Source: JBKPCD01 sp046727175 (GTDB lineage: Bacteria > Acidobacteriota > Vicinamibacteria > Vicinamibacterales > 2-12-FULL-66-21). From it: DNA of 48,804 nucleotides. The notes beneath the pieces were generated by a model. That model did not search any database, was not told where the DNA came from, and worked only from the letters and a program-made list of their open reading frames with translations. Below are positions 24,058-32,829 of this stretch, one piece after another (the first letter of the stretch is position 1; every line of letters starts with the position of its first letter). The DNA is taken from the NCBI GenBank assembly GCA_046727175.1, contig JBKPCD010000177.1, positions 1-48,804 of the forward strand. Reading direction: 5' to 3'. Made by a program: the position numbers and the translations under genes.

Positions 24058-25445
24058 TGCGCGAACATCTGATCCAGGCGAGCTACCTCGCGGCCGCCGC
24101 GCTGTTCATCCTGTCGCTGCGGTGGCTGAGCAATCCGAAGACGGCACGCCGTGGCGTCGCGGCCGGCGTGGCCGGGATGACTGCTGCAATCCTCGGCACG
24201 CTTCTGTACCCCGAAATCGTCCGATACGAATGGATCATCGTTGCCGCGGTGGTCGGCACCATCATCGGGGTCCCCCTCTCACGGGTGCCGCTGACTGCCG
24301 TTCCGCAACGGACGGCGCTCTCACATGCATTCGGCGGCCTCGCTGCGGGCCTGGTGGGCAGCGCGAAGTATCTGCTGTGGTTGCAGGATGGTGAGCTCAC
24401 CGCGTTCCGCACGGCCGCGATCGCCGTTGAAGTGATCCTCGGGTACCTGACGTTCACCGGCAGTCTGATGGCGGCGGGCAAGCTCCAGGAGGTCATCCCC
24501 ACTCGCCCCATCACCTACAAGGGACAGAACATCGTCAACCTCTCGCTTCTGGCGATCGCGGTCGCGGCAGCCGTTGTTCTCGTGTTCAGACCGGAGTTCT
24601 GGCAGCTCTTCCCGATCGTGATCGTCCTGTCGCTCGTGTTCGGCGTGCTCCTGATCGTGCCGATTGGTGGCGCCGACATGCCGACGGTCATCTCGCTGTT
24701 GAATTCGTACGCAGGACTCTCCGCAGTCGCGATGGGGTTCGTGCTCGAGAACAAGGTGTTGATCACGGCCGGCGCCCTCGACGGCTCCTCGGGCTTCATC
24801 CTGTCGGTGATCATGTGCCGCGCGATGAACCGCTCGTTCGCGAACGTCCTGTTCGGCGCATTCGGGCAGGTCCAGACCGGCGGAGCCGCGGCCGAAGTCC
24901 GAACCGTCAAGAGCGGCACATCGCAGGATGCGGCCGACCTGCTCGGGAATGCCGGCCGCGTCGTGATCGTCCCCGGCTACGGCATGGCAGTGTCGCAGGC
25001 GCAGCATCGCGTCCGCGAAATCTACGATCAGCTCGTCAAGCGCGGTATCGATACGAAGTTTGCCATCCACCCGGTCGCTGGCCGGATGCCTGGTCACATG
25101 AACGTCCTGCTCGCCGAAGCCGAGGTCCCGTACGACGCGCTCATCGAAATGGACGAAATCAATCGCGATCTGCCGCAGACCGATGTCGTCCTCGTCGTTG
25201 GCGCCAACGACGTGGTCAATCCGGCCGCGCGCCACGATCCCAAGAGTCCGATCTATGGCATGCCGATTATCGACGCCGACCGCGCGCGCTTCGTGATTGC
25301 GAACAAGCGCTCGATGAATCCAGGATTCGCCGGCATCGATAACGAGCTCTATTACGCCGAAAACACGCTGATGCTGTTCGGCGATGCCAAAGGGGTACTC
25401 GGCGAGGTCGTGAAGGCCCTCGCGGGAGACAGCGGCGGCCACTGA
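24054..25445 (+). CDS. pntB: NAD(P) transhydrogenase subunit beta
   Basis: NADP-binding and proton-conducting subunit. The 463 residues have about nine N-terminal membrane helices, then a soluble NADP domain beginning near residue 290. That domain holds 'VIVPGYGMAVSQAQHRVREI' (GxGxxV-type nucleotide loop), 'FAIHPVAGRMPGHMNVLLAE', 'DVVLVVGANDVVNPAA' and 'KRSMNPGFAGIDNELYY', all PntB signatures. ATG at 24054, overlapping pntAB; its TGA overlaps the next gene's ATG by one base. Confidence 0.95.
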   Translation: MMREHLIQASYLAAAALFILSLRWLSNPKTARRGVAAGVAGMTAAILGTLLYPEIVRYEWIIVAAVVGTIIGVPLSRVPLTAVPQRTALSHAFGGLAAGLVGSAKYLLWLQDGELTAFRTAAIAVEVILGYLTFTGSLMAAGKLQEVIPTRPITYKGQNIVNLSLLAIAVAAAVVLVFRPEFWQLFPIVIVLSLVFGVLLIVPIGGADMPTVISLLNSYAGLSAVAMGFVLENKVLITAGALDGSSGFILSVIMCRAMNRSFANVLFGAFGQVQTGGAAAEVRTVKSGTSQDAADLLGNAGRVVIVPGYGMAVSQAQHRVREIYDQLVKRGIDTKFAIHPVAGRMPGHMNVLLAEAEVPYDALIEMDEINRDLPQTDVVLVVGANDVVNPAARHDPKSPIYGMPIIDADRARFVIANKRSMNPGFAGIDNELYYAENTLMLFGDAKGVLGEVVKALAGDSGGH

Positions 25446-26098
25446 TGGACACCTTCATCGACCTCTTTCTTCACCTCGATAAGCATCTGACGCAGTTCGT
25501 GACGACCTACGGCGGCTGGGTCTACGGACTCCTCTTCCTGATCGTGTTCGCCGAAACCGGGCTCGTCGTCACGCCGCTGCTGCCGGGAGATTCGCTGCTC
25601 TTCGCCGCGGGCGCGCTCGCGGCGACCGGTGCCCTCGATCCCTGGGTGCTGCTCCTGCTCCTGATTGTCGCGGCAGTGCTCGGCGACGCCGTCAATTACG
25701 CGGCCGGCCGATTCATCGGGCCGCGGATCTTTACCGCCACCGATCGATCGAGCATCTGGCATCGACTGCTCAACCGGCAGCACCTCGACCGCACACACGC
25801 GTTCTTCGAGCGTTACGGCGGAAAGGCCGTGATCCTCGGCCGATTCGTGCCGATCGTACGCACGTTCGTTCCGTTCGTCGCCGGCGCGGGCGCGATGACC
25901 TACCCGAAGTTCGCCGCGTACAACGTGATCGGGGGCGTGATCTGGGTGGCCATCTGCCTCGGGGCAGGCTACGGGTTCGGGAATGTTCCTGTCGTCCGGG
26001 AGAACTTCTCGCTCGTCGCGATCGGCATCGTCGCGGTTTCGTTGCTTCCGGTTCTCGTCGAGATGATCCGGCAGCGCGGACGAACGCTTTCGAGCTAA
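25445..26098 (+). CDS. DedA family membrane protein
   Basis: Inner-membrane protein of the DedA/VTT family, thought to act as a lipid scramblase or flippase and to affect membrane homeostasis. The 217 residues show the family motif 'FAETGLVVTPLLPGDSLLFA' early, 'GDAVNYAAGRFIG' and 'FFERYGGKAVILGRFVPIVR', with the conserved Arg-Phe-x-Pro, then 'TFVPFVAGAGAMTYPKF'. It starts at the ATG overlapping the pntB stop, so it is the third gene of that operon. A functional tie to the transhydrogenase is not known. Confidence 0.9.
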   Translation: MDTFIDLFLHLDKHLTQFVTTYGGWVYGLLFLIVFAETGLVVTPLLPGDSLLFAAGALAATGALDPWVLLLLLIVAAVLGDAVNYAAGRFIGPRIFTATDRSSIWHRLLNRQHLDRTHAFFERYGGKAVILGRFVPIVRTFVPFVAGAGAMTYPKFAAYNVIGGVIWVAICLGAGYGFGNVPVVRENFSLVAIGIVAVSLLPVLVEMIRQRGRTLSS

Positions 26099-26551
26099 CC
26101 GGGGCTCCCGCCCGGATCGGTTTCGCGCTCGTTCGCGCGCACGCGCGGGCGAGGCCGTCGAACGAAGCCTTGTATTGAGCGCCTGGCTCGCAATCTCTGG
26201 TCGCGGCAAGACAAATCTCTGTACCGCGCTGCTCACACCGAGCGCGCCGCTCGGCTCCGTCTACCGGGGAACGGAAACAGAGCCTGCGAACGCGCCGATC
26301 CCTGGCGCGTTCGTCGCGCTGACCTGCTTGGACAATGTCGGCATCGAACTTGGAGACCGCGGACGTGCGGGCCTGCGCTGGTCCGGCTCGTCTGCGCTCC
26401 CGGGCGTGCTCCCGAGACCGGCGTAGTGCCCGCACCAGAGAGGGGCCCGACCGTCCGTTTGGTGTGCGGCGGGTGACAGCGGGGCCCCGCCGTGGGTCGT
26501 TTGCGCGGCGGGGTGCAAGTTGTGGTGATTGCAAGCGAGTGAGCCGATCCG
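26099..26551. other. 450-bp intergenic region after dedA, with a family A hairpin
   Basis: No convincing gene: the open frames here lack ribosome sites and family resemblance. Near the right end, 26478-26520, is a family A hairpin (CCCCGCC and GGCGGGG flanking GTTTGCGC), ending GGGGTGCAA as in the copy at 38725. A GC stem just after the dedA stop codon (GGGGCTCCCGCCCGG then GGTTT) could be a weak terminator. Confidence 0.5.
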
Positions 26552-26932
26552 ATGCAGACTCCGCCCCCGTCCCGTGGTGCGCCCGAGCAGCCAGCATCCG
26601 ACAGGGTTCGCTGCCCTGCGTGCGGTCGCACGACTGTCCGACGCGTGCTGCTGATGCGCGATCGCGTCTATCTGCGATGTGGAACGTGCGCGAAGGTCTG
26701 GGATATTCCAAATCGACGACAGGTGCGACAGCCCGAAACGACGGATCACTCCACGCACTCGACTGACCCGGAAGAAATGTTGCGACGGCTCAGAGAGGAG
26801 AACGAGGCGCTCCGTTATGCTGCCCTCAGCTTCGGCGACCTCGCCGAGCGATTGAACGACGCGCTTCGTCAGGAGCGCGAGCGGCACGGCATCACCGATA
26901 ACAGAGGCAGCACGGGCAAAGACCTGGACTGA
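26552..26932 (+). CDS. Zinc-ribbon plus coiled-coil protein, function unknown
   Basis: A 126-residue product. Residues about 20-50 form a zinc ribbon with two CxxC knuckles ('RCPACGRT' and 'LRCGTCAKVWDI'). Residues about 72-112 form a charged amphipathic coiled coil ('PEEMLRRLREENEALRYAAL'). Such small proteins may act as transcription or signalling adaptors, but nothing here fixes a role. ATG at 26552 without a strong ribosome site. It stands alone between dedA and the CPBP protease gene. Confidence 0.65.
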   Translation: MQTPPPSRGAPEQPASDRVRCPACGRTTVRRVLLMRDRVYLRCGTCAKVWDIPNRRQVRQPETTDHSTHSTDPEEMLRRLREENEALRYAALSFGDLAERLNDALRQERERHGITDNRGSTGKDLD

Positions 26933-27022
26933 GTCTTCCTCAATTCCATCCGCGTTGGCTCGATTTGATCGATGATTTCGTCAGTCGAGCCCGCGTGTCG
27001 CGGAGCTGCTCGAATTGAAGGA

Positions 27023-27886
27023 ATGAAGCGACCACTTCTCGCTTTCGTCGCAATCGCGTACACACTCTCGATTGCTCTAAGCCTCCTCATTGGACTCACC
27101 GGTGGATTCAGGAGCCCGCTCGTTGGACTGCGGTTCCTCTCGATGTTCATCCCGGCGGTCGCCCTGATGATCGTCCGCTCCGTGACCAGTGAGGATCTTC
27201 GGATCGAGTGGAATCGCCTTCCCGCGAGATACATCGTCGTCGCGATCCTATTGCTTCCGGCTGCCATGCACGCTGCGATGCTGCCGGTCGCGGTTGCCTA
27301 CGAGGGGAGACTCCCTTGGGAAGACTGGCTCACGCCTCGAGCTGACGGACTCTATCACACGCCCGCGCAACGCGGGTGGGGCACACTTACGCCTGGCGGC
27401 CTTGCGCGCCACATCGCGGTAAATGCCGTCGTCGGTCTGGTCATTGTCTCGATTCTGGCGTTCTTCGAGGAGATCGGTTGGCGAGCGTGGCTCTTGCCGC
27501 GACTTGTCGAGCGCACATGTCCCAGGCTTGGTGTCGTGATCACCTCGGCGATCTGGGCCCTCTGGCACATCCCCTTCCAGCTCTCCGGCGTGCAACACGC
27601 CGACGGCGTTTTGCCGGTCGCGCTCGCGCTTACGCTGCCGCTCGGCATATTTGCTGCGGGGCTGGTTCTGGGCTGGCTCTGGTTGAGAACAGAAAGCATC
27701 TGGATCGTTTCATTGGCTCACGGCGCACTCAACGCCTGGGGACAGTACGTGTTCAAGTACATGCAGTTCGTTCGGGCGCCAGACTCGATCGTCGGGGCCG
27801 CTGGCATTCTTGCCGTTCTCCTCCTTGGAACGTTGCTGCTGACACTAGGGCTTCCGACCGCACCGCGTCCGGGCAGCGTAATATAA
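27023..27886 (+). CDS. CPBP family intramembrane metalloprotease (CAAX/Abi type)
   Basis: Polytopic membrane protease of the CPBP group. About eight hydrophobic segments, with the glutamate motif 'FFEEIGWRAWLLPRL' (EExxxR), 'IWALWHIPFQLS' (WHxPF, catalytic His) and 'SLAHGALNAWGQ' (HxxxN) in the expected order. Bacterial members process peptides, modify prenylated proteins or give bacteriocin immunity; the substrate here is unknown. I chose the ATG at 27023 (MKRPLLAFVAIAY), directly after GAAGGA; the ORF is open 51 bp further upstream. Confidence 0.85.
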   Translation: MKRPLLAFVAIAYTLSIALSLLIGLTGGFRSPLVGLRFLSMFIPAVALMIVRSVTSEDLRIEWNRLPARYIVVAILLLPAAMHAAMLPVAVAYEGRLPWEDWLTPRADGLYHTPAQRGWGTLTPGGLARHIAVNAVVGLVIVSILAFFEEIGWRAWLLPRLVERTCPRLGVVITSAIWALWHIPFQLSGVQHADGVLPVALALTLPLGIFAAGLVLGWLWLRTESIWIVSLAHGALNAWGQYVFKYMQFVRAPDSIVGAAGILAVLLLGTLLLTLGLPTAPRPGSVI

Positions 27887-27921
27887 GATCACGCAAAGCG
27901 AATGATTCTCGCGTTGGTCTC

Positions 27922-28137
27922 GTGTCTCGTCACATCCTTCTGATCGCGGCGAGTGTATCGCTGATTGCGGGTGTGTTGATCCTGAATGCGGCGTGCGCCT
28001 TTGCACTCCTCAATATGCCTCTCCCCGAACAAGTCGCAGCATATCGCGCCGAGTTCTACCAGCGGGCTTTGTTGGGCGTAGGGTGCATCACTGTTGGAAT
28101 CGTACTCCTGGGACTGCGACGTCGGCGCGGGAGATGA
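27922..28137 (+). CDS. Small two-helix membrane protein, function unknown
   Basis: A 71-residue frame starting at a GTG and containing two hydrophobic helices ('HILLIAASVSLIAGVLILN' and 'ALLGVGCITVGIVLLGL') joined by a polar loop, and ending in a basic tail (RRRRGR). It lies 35 bp after the CPBP gene on the same strand. There is no clear ribosome site, so it may be coupled or may be a non-gene; the hydrophobic pattern makes chance less likely. Confidence 0.45.
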   Translation: MSRHILLIAASVSLIAGVLILNAACAFALLNMPLPEQVAAYRAEFYQRALLGVGCITVGIVLLGLRRRRGR

Positions 28138-28172
28138 GTGACAGGCATCGCGGAGGATGGGATCCAATTCGG

Positions 28173-28907
28173 TCAACGCCGCGCCACGAAGATCAGCTCA
28201 CCGTCGCCCGCACCGACGGGTTCACCGCGCCAGCCACCGTGTACGCGCTCGATCGCGAACCCGGCATCGATGACGGATTGCCGAACGCGCTGCTCGCTCC
28301 AGAAGCGCAGGCTGGAGTCGCTCCGGAGCTCTTCACCATCCGGGAAGCGGTAGTGGTGAGAGAAGCTGACCGTGTCATCGGTCAGGTGCGTCACCTCGGT
28401 CCAGATCAAGACTGTCGCGCCGTCGCGAATGACGACCTGCCGGCGAGAGTCCTCTGGGTTCCACCGGTCCCAAATGTGTGCGTGTGGGTCATACGCGTGG
28501 AAGGCGAGCCTGCCAGTATGGACCAGCGCTCGCCAGACAGCGTGCAACGCGCTTACCCACTCCTTCTCTGTGAGAAGGAACTGAGACACATGACCCGTCA
28601 TGACCGCCACGTCAAAAGCCCTCTCGGGCGCGGATTCCGCCGTGCCGTGAAGCCACGTCACCCGCTCCGTTCCGGCCTTGGTCCGCGCTGCCGCGAGCGC
28701 TGCCAAAGAAGGATCGATGCCGGTCACAGCATGGCCAGCCTCCGCGAGCCGTAGCGCGAGCCGGCCGGTGCCGCAGCCTACGTCGAGCACGCGCGCTCCA
28801 GGCGTCTCGTCGACCAGCGCGAGAAAATAGTCATCGTCGCGGGCCCAAGAAAACGCGGCGTCATACACGTCGACTAGGCGAGCGTCATTGAATTCAGCGT
28901 TGTGCAC
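28173..28907 (-). CDS. SAM-dependent methyltransferase (class I)
   Basis: Methyltransferase of unknown substrate. The 244 residues show the SAM motif I 'RVLDVGCGTGRLALRLAEAG' near residue 40, then 'AVTGIDPSLAALAAAR' (motif II acidic residue) and 'FDVAVMTGHVSQFL' (motif IV region), as in the UbiE/COQ5-like group. ATG at 28907. It is the chromosomal gene next to the left end of the inserted element. Confidence 0.88.
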   Translation of the reverse strand: MHNAEFNDARLVDVYDAAFSWARDDDYFLALVDETPGARVLDVGCGTGRLALRLAEAGHAVTGIDPSLAALAAARTKAGTERVTWLHGTAESAPERAFDVAVMTGHVSQFLLTEKEWVSALHAVWRALVHTGRLAFHAYDPHAHIWDRWNPEDSRRQVVIRDGATVLIWTEVTHLTDDTVSFSHHYRFPDGEELRSDSSLRFWSEQRVRQSVIDAGFAIERVHGGWRGEPVGAGDGELIFVARR

Positions 28908-29002
28908 GTTCGCATACTACAAGACCACGCGGGCGCTCTGGCGCTTGCGCTGCGGCGAGAGAGCCTTCGCAGTGGTTTTGAACTCGCGGGCTAGCCGAGC
29001 AG

Positions 29003-29024
29003 AAGCTCGCCTGAAAGGCGAGCG
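29003..29024 (-). terminator. Probable original tRNA-Ala terminator, now displaced
   Basis: On the minus strand, GCTCGCC, a five-base loop TTTCA, and GGCGAGC form a perfect 7-bp stem followed by a short T-rich stretch (TTCTGCT). It begins 6 bp after the 3' end of the tRNA fragment at 29030. This is where the terminator of an uninterrupted tRNA gene would lie. Confidence 0.55.
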
Positions 29025-29029
29025 AAGGT

Positions 29030-29076
29030 TGGTGGACGGCAGGAGGCTCGAACTCCCGACCTCCGCGTTGCGAACG
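29030..29076 (-). repeat. Left attachment site (attL): 3' part of tRNA-Ala
   Basis: 47 bp identical to 38288-38334, covering the tRNA-Ala 3' end including the CCA, the T arm, the variable region and part of the anticodon arm. Past base 29076 the two copies diverge abruptly. No complete tRNA can form here, because the acceptor and D-arm 5' half is missing. Confidence 0.92.
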
Positions 29077-29329
29077 ACAAACGGAAGACGCGCTAACGTG
29101 CGCGCCCTCAACACTTACTCCGAAAGCGTGGACGTGCGGCATCGTACCTCTGAATCCCCATTCCTATTGATGGTTTTTCACAGTCACGTATAGCCGATGG
29201 GCACAACAGCGGTCACAAGTGACTTTGGATGCTCGGCATTCTGGTGTCTCGCGAAGCCGTTAGCATCGTCGCTCGCACTCGTTCCACCGAATGAGTTATG
29301 AGCTTGATCCGATCCCGTGGACGGGCTAA
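29077..29329. other. Left-end noncoding region of the element
   Basis: About 250 bp of relatively AT-rich sequence between attL and the membrane protein gene; no gene is visible. It would lie next to the integrase 3' end in the excised circle, and so could carry arm-type integrase sites. A TAA at about 29093 would end the integrase frame in the circle. Confidence 0.45.
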
Positions 29330-29719
29330 TTACGCTGCTCGTCGAGTCGGCGTTCGGAACACGTACACGAGAAAGCCACCAATCGCCATCCCCACGCCGG
29401 CGTCAAGGCGCATCAACAACGGCCCTGCACTCGCCAACCAGTTCATGACCGCCCGCGCGCGGGCAACGCCGAACCACGGCGTCGTCAGTCCCGCGATGAT
29501 CACGATGAGGCCGAGCACGCGGAGCGTCCGCGGTGCCCGCGATGCTGGCGCGGCGAGCACGAATACCAGCCCAATTGCGGTTCTCAGTGCGGCGATCGCG
29601 TAAAGTCCGGCCGGCGTAATCACCGAGCGCTCCAGTGAAAGGCGCAGATCGGGTGCCGCAAAGCTGATCGCACTCCAGAGGATGACAAGTACGCCAACAA
29701 CGAGCCCAAGCAATCGCAT
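29330..29719 (-). CDS. Small multi-helix membrane protein, function unknown
   Basis: A 129-residue product with about four hydrophobic helices ('LLGLVVGVLVILWSAISFA', 'LYAIAALRTAIGLVFVLAA', 'LRVLGLIVIIAGLTTPWF', 'LDAGVGMAIGGFLVYVF'). I recognise no catalytic motif; similar short membrane proteins occur as chromosomal orphans in several phyla. It points opposite to all other genes of the element, and an imperfect 30-bp direct repeat lies at each side (29311 and 29761). It may be cargo or a later insertion. Confidence 0.7.
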   Translation of the reverse strand: MRLLGLVVGVLVILWSAISFAAPDLRLSLERSVITPAGLYAIAALRTAIGLVFVLAAPASRAPRTLRVLGLIVIIAGLTTPWFGVARARAVMNWLASAGPLLMRLDAGVGMAIGGFLVYVFRTPTRRAA

Positions 29720-30074
29720 GACGAGTCCTTTTTAACAGCGTCCTGGCGCGCGGTGCCTGTGATCCGGTGGACGGTTCATTCACGCTGCTTGAGTCATCGC
29801 TCGTCTCTCGAAGGCGGCCGGACTGATCTGGCCGACGGGTCGAGTGCCGACGCCGTTACAAAAATGCTACTCCGATGACAAATTGCGCTGACGCGAACAC
29901 TCATAAACGGGCAAACGTGCGTCGTTCAATGTCTCATATAGTGGTACGGTACTTGCTACACTAGGGCCAGATCGTGAGCGTCCCCATCTTGGCGTGGGGC
30001 ACGTCGAATATCCAGGCGCACGCAAGACCGGACGGTTAGCGCGCCGCCAAGTCAAACCGACCCTGAGGTGGACA
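29720..30074. other. Noncoding control region upstream of the element's replication genes
   Basis: About 350 bp with no gene. The AT-rich part (29865-29965) holds TATAGT at 29937-29942, TACACT at 29957-29962 and an inverted pair TAGTG (29939-29943) and CACTA (29959-29963), which could be a promoter-operator. I cannot place a clear -35. It is followed by two hairpins, the second a terminator. Confidence 0.4.
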
Positions 30075-30171
30075 CCAACAGGGCGTGGTTTCAGAAGAAA
30101 CCCGCTGTTGGCTCATTTTAGGGACGAGCATAGAGCCACCAGCGACACCCGTCGGAGGTGGCTTTTGTTTT
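30075..30171 (+). terminator. Two-hairpin leader with strong terminator before the excisionase gene
   Basis: First hairpin: CCAACAG (30075-30081) pairs with CTGTTGG (30105-30111); inside it GGTTTC (30087-30092) pairs with GAAACC (30097-30102) over an AGAA tetraloop. Second hairpin: AGCCACC (30134-30140) pairs with GGTGGCT (30157-30163), inner stem CGAC/GTCG with loop ACCC, followed by TTTTGTTTT. The second has the form of a rho-independent terminator reading in the plus direction, although no gene lies upstream on that strand. So it should end a short RNA or attenuate the downstream operon. Confidence 0.75.
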
Positions 30172-30246
30172 GTCCGCTGTTCCTGATCCGCGGCGAGTTC
30201 TCGCCTTCCAATCCCGCCATCGCGACGAAACTCGCGACCTCGCCCA

Positions 30247-30507
30247 GTGGGGTCGTGCGTGGCTGACGTCGCGTCCATTGAGCGGCCGCCTGTTTCACCC
30301 GCCGACGCAGTGGCGGTATTTCTCGATCGCCGTCGCGATGCTGCACGCAAGCTCGCAGTCAGCGAGTCCCAAGTCCTTAAGTGGGAACGCGAGGGCGTTC
30401 TTACACCGATCCGCATTCCCGGGATTCGTGCTGTTCGCTACGCGTCGAGCGAAGTCGAAGCACTCGCCAAGCGATGGATCGCTGCAGGGAGTCGCGACGA
30501 TGCGTAG
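30247..30507 (+). CDS. AlpA/excisionase-like HTH protein
   Basis: Predicted DNA-binding protein of the MerR-like winged-helix group used as excisionase or operon activator in phages and satellites. The 86-residue product has the HTH 'RKLAVSESQVLKWEREGV' followed by the wing 'GIRAVRYASSEVEALAKRWI', as in helix-turn-helix type 17 proteins. GTG start at 30247; a second GTG at 30259 is possible. It is the first gene of the plus-strand operon, behind a terminator-like leader. Likely to control excision or the replication genes. Confidence 0.7.
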   Translation: MGSCVADVASIERPPVSPADAVAVFLDRRRDAARKLAVSESQVLKWEREGVLTPIRIPGIRAVRYASSEVEALAKRWIAAGSRDDA

Positions 30508-30555
30508 GCAAATCAAGAGGTTGATCTGCAGCGCATTCACCAGACTGCCGTGTGT

Positions 30556-32609
30556 ATGCTGGCCGATCGTCTCGGCTTGCGTCCGTCGAATGTGGCCGGG
30601 GTTTCGTCAGTCATGATCAGCGCACGCGACATCGTGCCGGCCCTGTATGCGGGCTGCGACGGCCTCATTGAACTCCGCGCCCTACCAAGTCTGCGCCGAT
30701 GCTTTACGGTCCCCAACGACACCGCGACGCGGCGAACTTTTTTCAGACGCAACCAGCAGGAGAACCTGTACTGGGGAATCGCCACTCGGCGCTCGGACGC
30801 GAACGGTACCGAGTCGAACTGTCTGCATCTCGGCAGCCTGTATGCCGATCTCGATTTCGGGAAGGGCACTGAAGCGGAGATCCGGACACGACTCGCGCAG
30901 ACGCCGCTCACTCCTTCACTCCTGATCAACAGCGGAGGCGGACTCCACGCATACTGGTTGCTGCGCGAGCCCGTTGACGTGCAGGAGGATGCGCCGAAGC
31001 GCTGGCTGCAACGACTGGCGACATACCTGAACGCCGACCCGCCTGTGCAGAGCCCGCGCGGGTGCTTCGCGTCCCCGGCACAAAGAACTTCAAGTACGAA
31101 CCGGCGCGGCTGGTGTCTGTTGAGCACTTCGATCCCGAGGCCCGCTACAACCTCACCGACTTTGACGAGTGGTTGCCGGTTGCCAGCACTACGATCGCGC
31201 CTAGCGCGTCGTCCATTGCGGGACCGATCCTCGACGGCAACCGGAATACCTCGCTCTACAAGCTCGCGCGGTCGTTGAGGGCCAAAGGGATTGAGGCCCC
31301 TGCGATTGAACTCTCGATTCGATCCGTGAATCAGGCGCAGTGCCATCCTGCTCTGTCCGAGCAGGAGATCACCAAGGTCGTGCGGCAGGCGACCATACAG
31401 GAGAACCGCTCCGACTTCCAGCCGGTGACCAACTCGGGAGGCCCCGCCATCGGCGTTGTCACCAACCTTGCCGGCGTTCGGATGCGCCCGATCGACTGGC
31501 ACTGGAAACACCGGTTCGCGCGCGGCAAGGTGACCATCGTCGCAGGCGAGCCCGGCGTAAGTAAGTCGAGTCTGTGGATCGACGCCGTTGCTCGCTCTAC
31601 ACGCGGCGGACTGTGGCCCGATGGCGAGGTCGTCGCTCCGTGCGATTGCGTGGTCATGACGGCCGAGGACGCGCTCGAAGATACCGTCAAACCTCGGCTC
31701 GTCGCGGCCGGTGCAAACTTGGCCCGGATCCATGCGTTGGGAATGGTGCGTGACGTTGCCTCCGACGCTGAGCGCCTGGTGAATCTCGAGCGCGACATCG
31801 CGGTGATCGAACAGGTTGTCAGCGATACGCAGGCTGGCTTCGCCTGGATTGATCCGCTCGGCGCCTACCTCCCGTCGAAACTGGACGCCAAAACCGATCA
31901 TCAGGTGCGTGCGGTATTGGCACCACTCGCCAAGATGGCGGAGCGTCGGCATGTGGCGCTCGGACTGGTGATGCACCTCGCCAAAAACGCGGAGCGAAAG
32001 GTGTTACACCGTGTGCTTGGCTCGATCGGATTCGTCGCGGCCGCGCGCATCGTACTCGCCGTGGCTGAGGATCCTGACGACGGCGCCCGTCGGCTGCTAC
32101 TCCCCGTTAAGGCGAACATTTGCCCACCCGCCCCGGCACTCGCCTATCGCGTGTGTCCCGTCGTCGTAGACAGTGAGGGCGGCCCCTGCGAGGCGCTGCG
32201 GCTGGATTGGGAAACCGACGCCGTCGTGGGCCTCCACGTTGATGACGTATTCCGAGGTACCCGCGAGGATGCAGCTGAGCGAATGGATGCGGAAACGTTC
32301 CTACGTGAGTACTTGGCTGACGGCCCGAAGGATGCGAAGGAGATGCTCCAGGCGGCCGAGAGCAATGGTATCGCCCGCAGCACACTCTTCCGCATCAAGA
32401 GCAAGATCGGCGTCCGTGCCACCCGCGTTGGTGGCGTCGGAGCGGCAGGACGCTGGATCTGGAGCCTAACAGTCTCACCAGCTAAGGGTCCTACACGCGG
32501 AGATGGGACTCTTAGGACTCTTAGCGAAAACTGGCCTGTCAAGAGTCCCACTACTACTAAGAATCTCAACATTGTGTCGGGAGGAGAGGGCGACAGTGAG
32601 CGCTGCTAA
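30556..32609 (+). pseudogene. RepB-type primase / RepA-type AAA helicase, split by a one-base frame shift
   Basis: Predicted replication protein for the element. The first part (30556 or 30613 to about 31065) has an archaeo-eukaryotic-type primase domain: 'YADLDFGKG' (metal-binding Asp pair) and 'SGGGLHAYWLL'. The second part, in another frame (31062-32609), resumes at 'LRVPGTKNFKYEPARLVSV', then a PriCT-like segment 'GNRNTSLYKLARSLRAKG'. The helicase follows: Walker A 'GEPGVSKSS', 'VVMTAEDALEDTVKPRL' and 'FAWIDPLGAYLPS' (Walker B region). The order matches phage and satellite primase-helicases. One missing base near 31065 (CCCGCGCGGG) splits it; a true mutation, a sequencing error or a recoding site are all possible. 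Confidence 0.75.
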
Positions 32610-32829
32610 CTCGATCTGCCTCACCGGCGGCCTTGTTGTTCCCGTCACGGCCCTGCAACTCTGCTGGCAACTGGAGAACCGTGGCCTCGACCTGCAGCTC
32701 GATGGTGATGACATCGTGATACGTCCTCGCACCTTGCTGACGGATACCGATCGCGTCGCGATTCGCGAACTCCGCCCGCACATCAAGGCCCTCATTGCCT
32801 ACTGTGCACAGCCTGAGGCGCACCAGTGA
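32596..32829 (+). CDS. Small TubC-N-like protein
   Basis: A 77-residue product starting at a GTG that overlaps the helicase stop by 14 bp. The pattern 'ALQLCWQLENRGLDLQLDGD' then 'IVIRPRTLLTDTDRVAIREL' and 'HIKALIAYC' resembles the small TubC N-terminal docking-like domain, a beta-alpha fold often found beside replication genes of mobile elements. The role there is unknown; a partner-docking function is inference. Confidence 0.6.
   Translation: MSAANSICLTGGLVVPVTALQLCWQLENRGLDLQLDGDDIVIRPRTLLTDTDRVAIRELRPHIKALIAYCAQPEAHQ

Noticed and set aside
26175..26426. 83-codon open frame in the gap after dedA
   Set aside because: No ribosome site, no recognisable fold; open frames are common by chance in GC-rich DNA.
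29000..29082. Possible second tRNA gene at 29030
   Set aside because: Only the 3' half matches a tRNA; the acceptor 5' strand and D arm are absent, so it is the attL fragment.
31040..31080. Programmed -1 frameshift in the primase gene
   Set aside because: No slippery heptamer or downstream pseudoknot is visible, and two other genes of the element show similar one-base breaks; decay or error is simpler.
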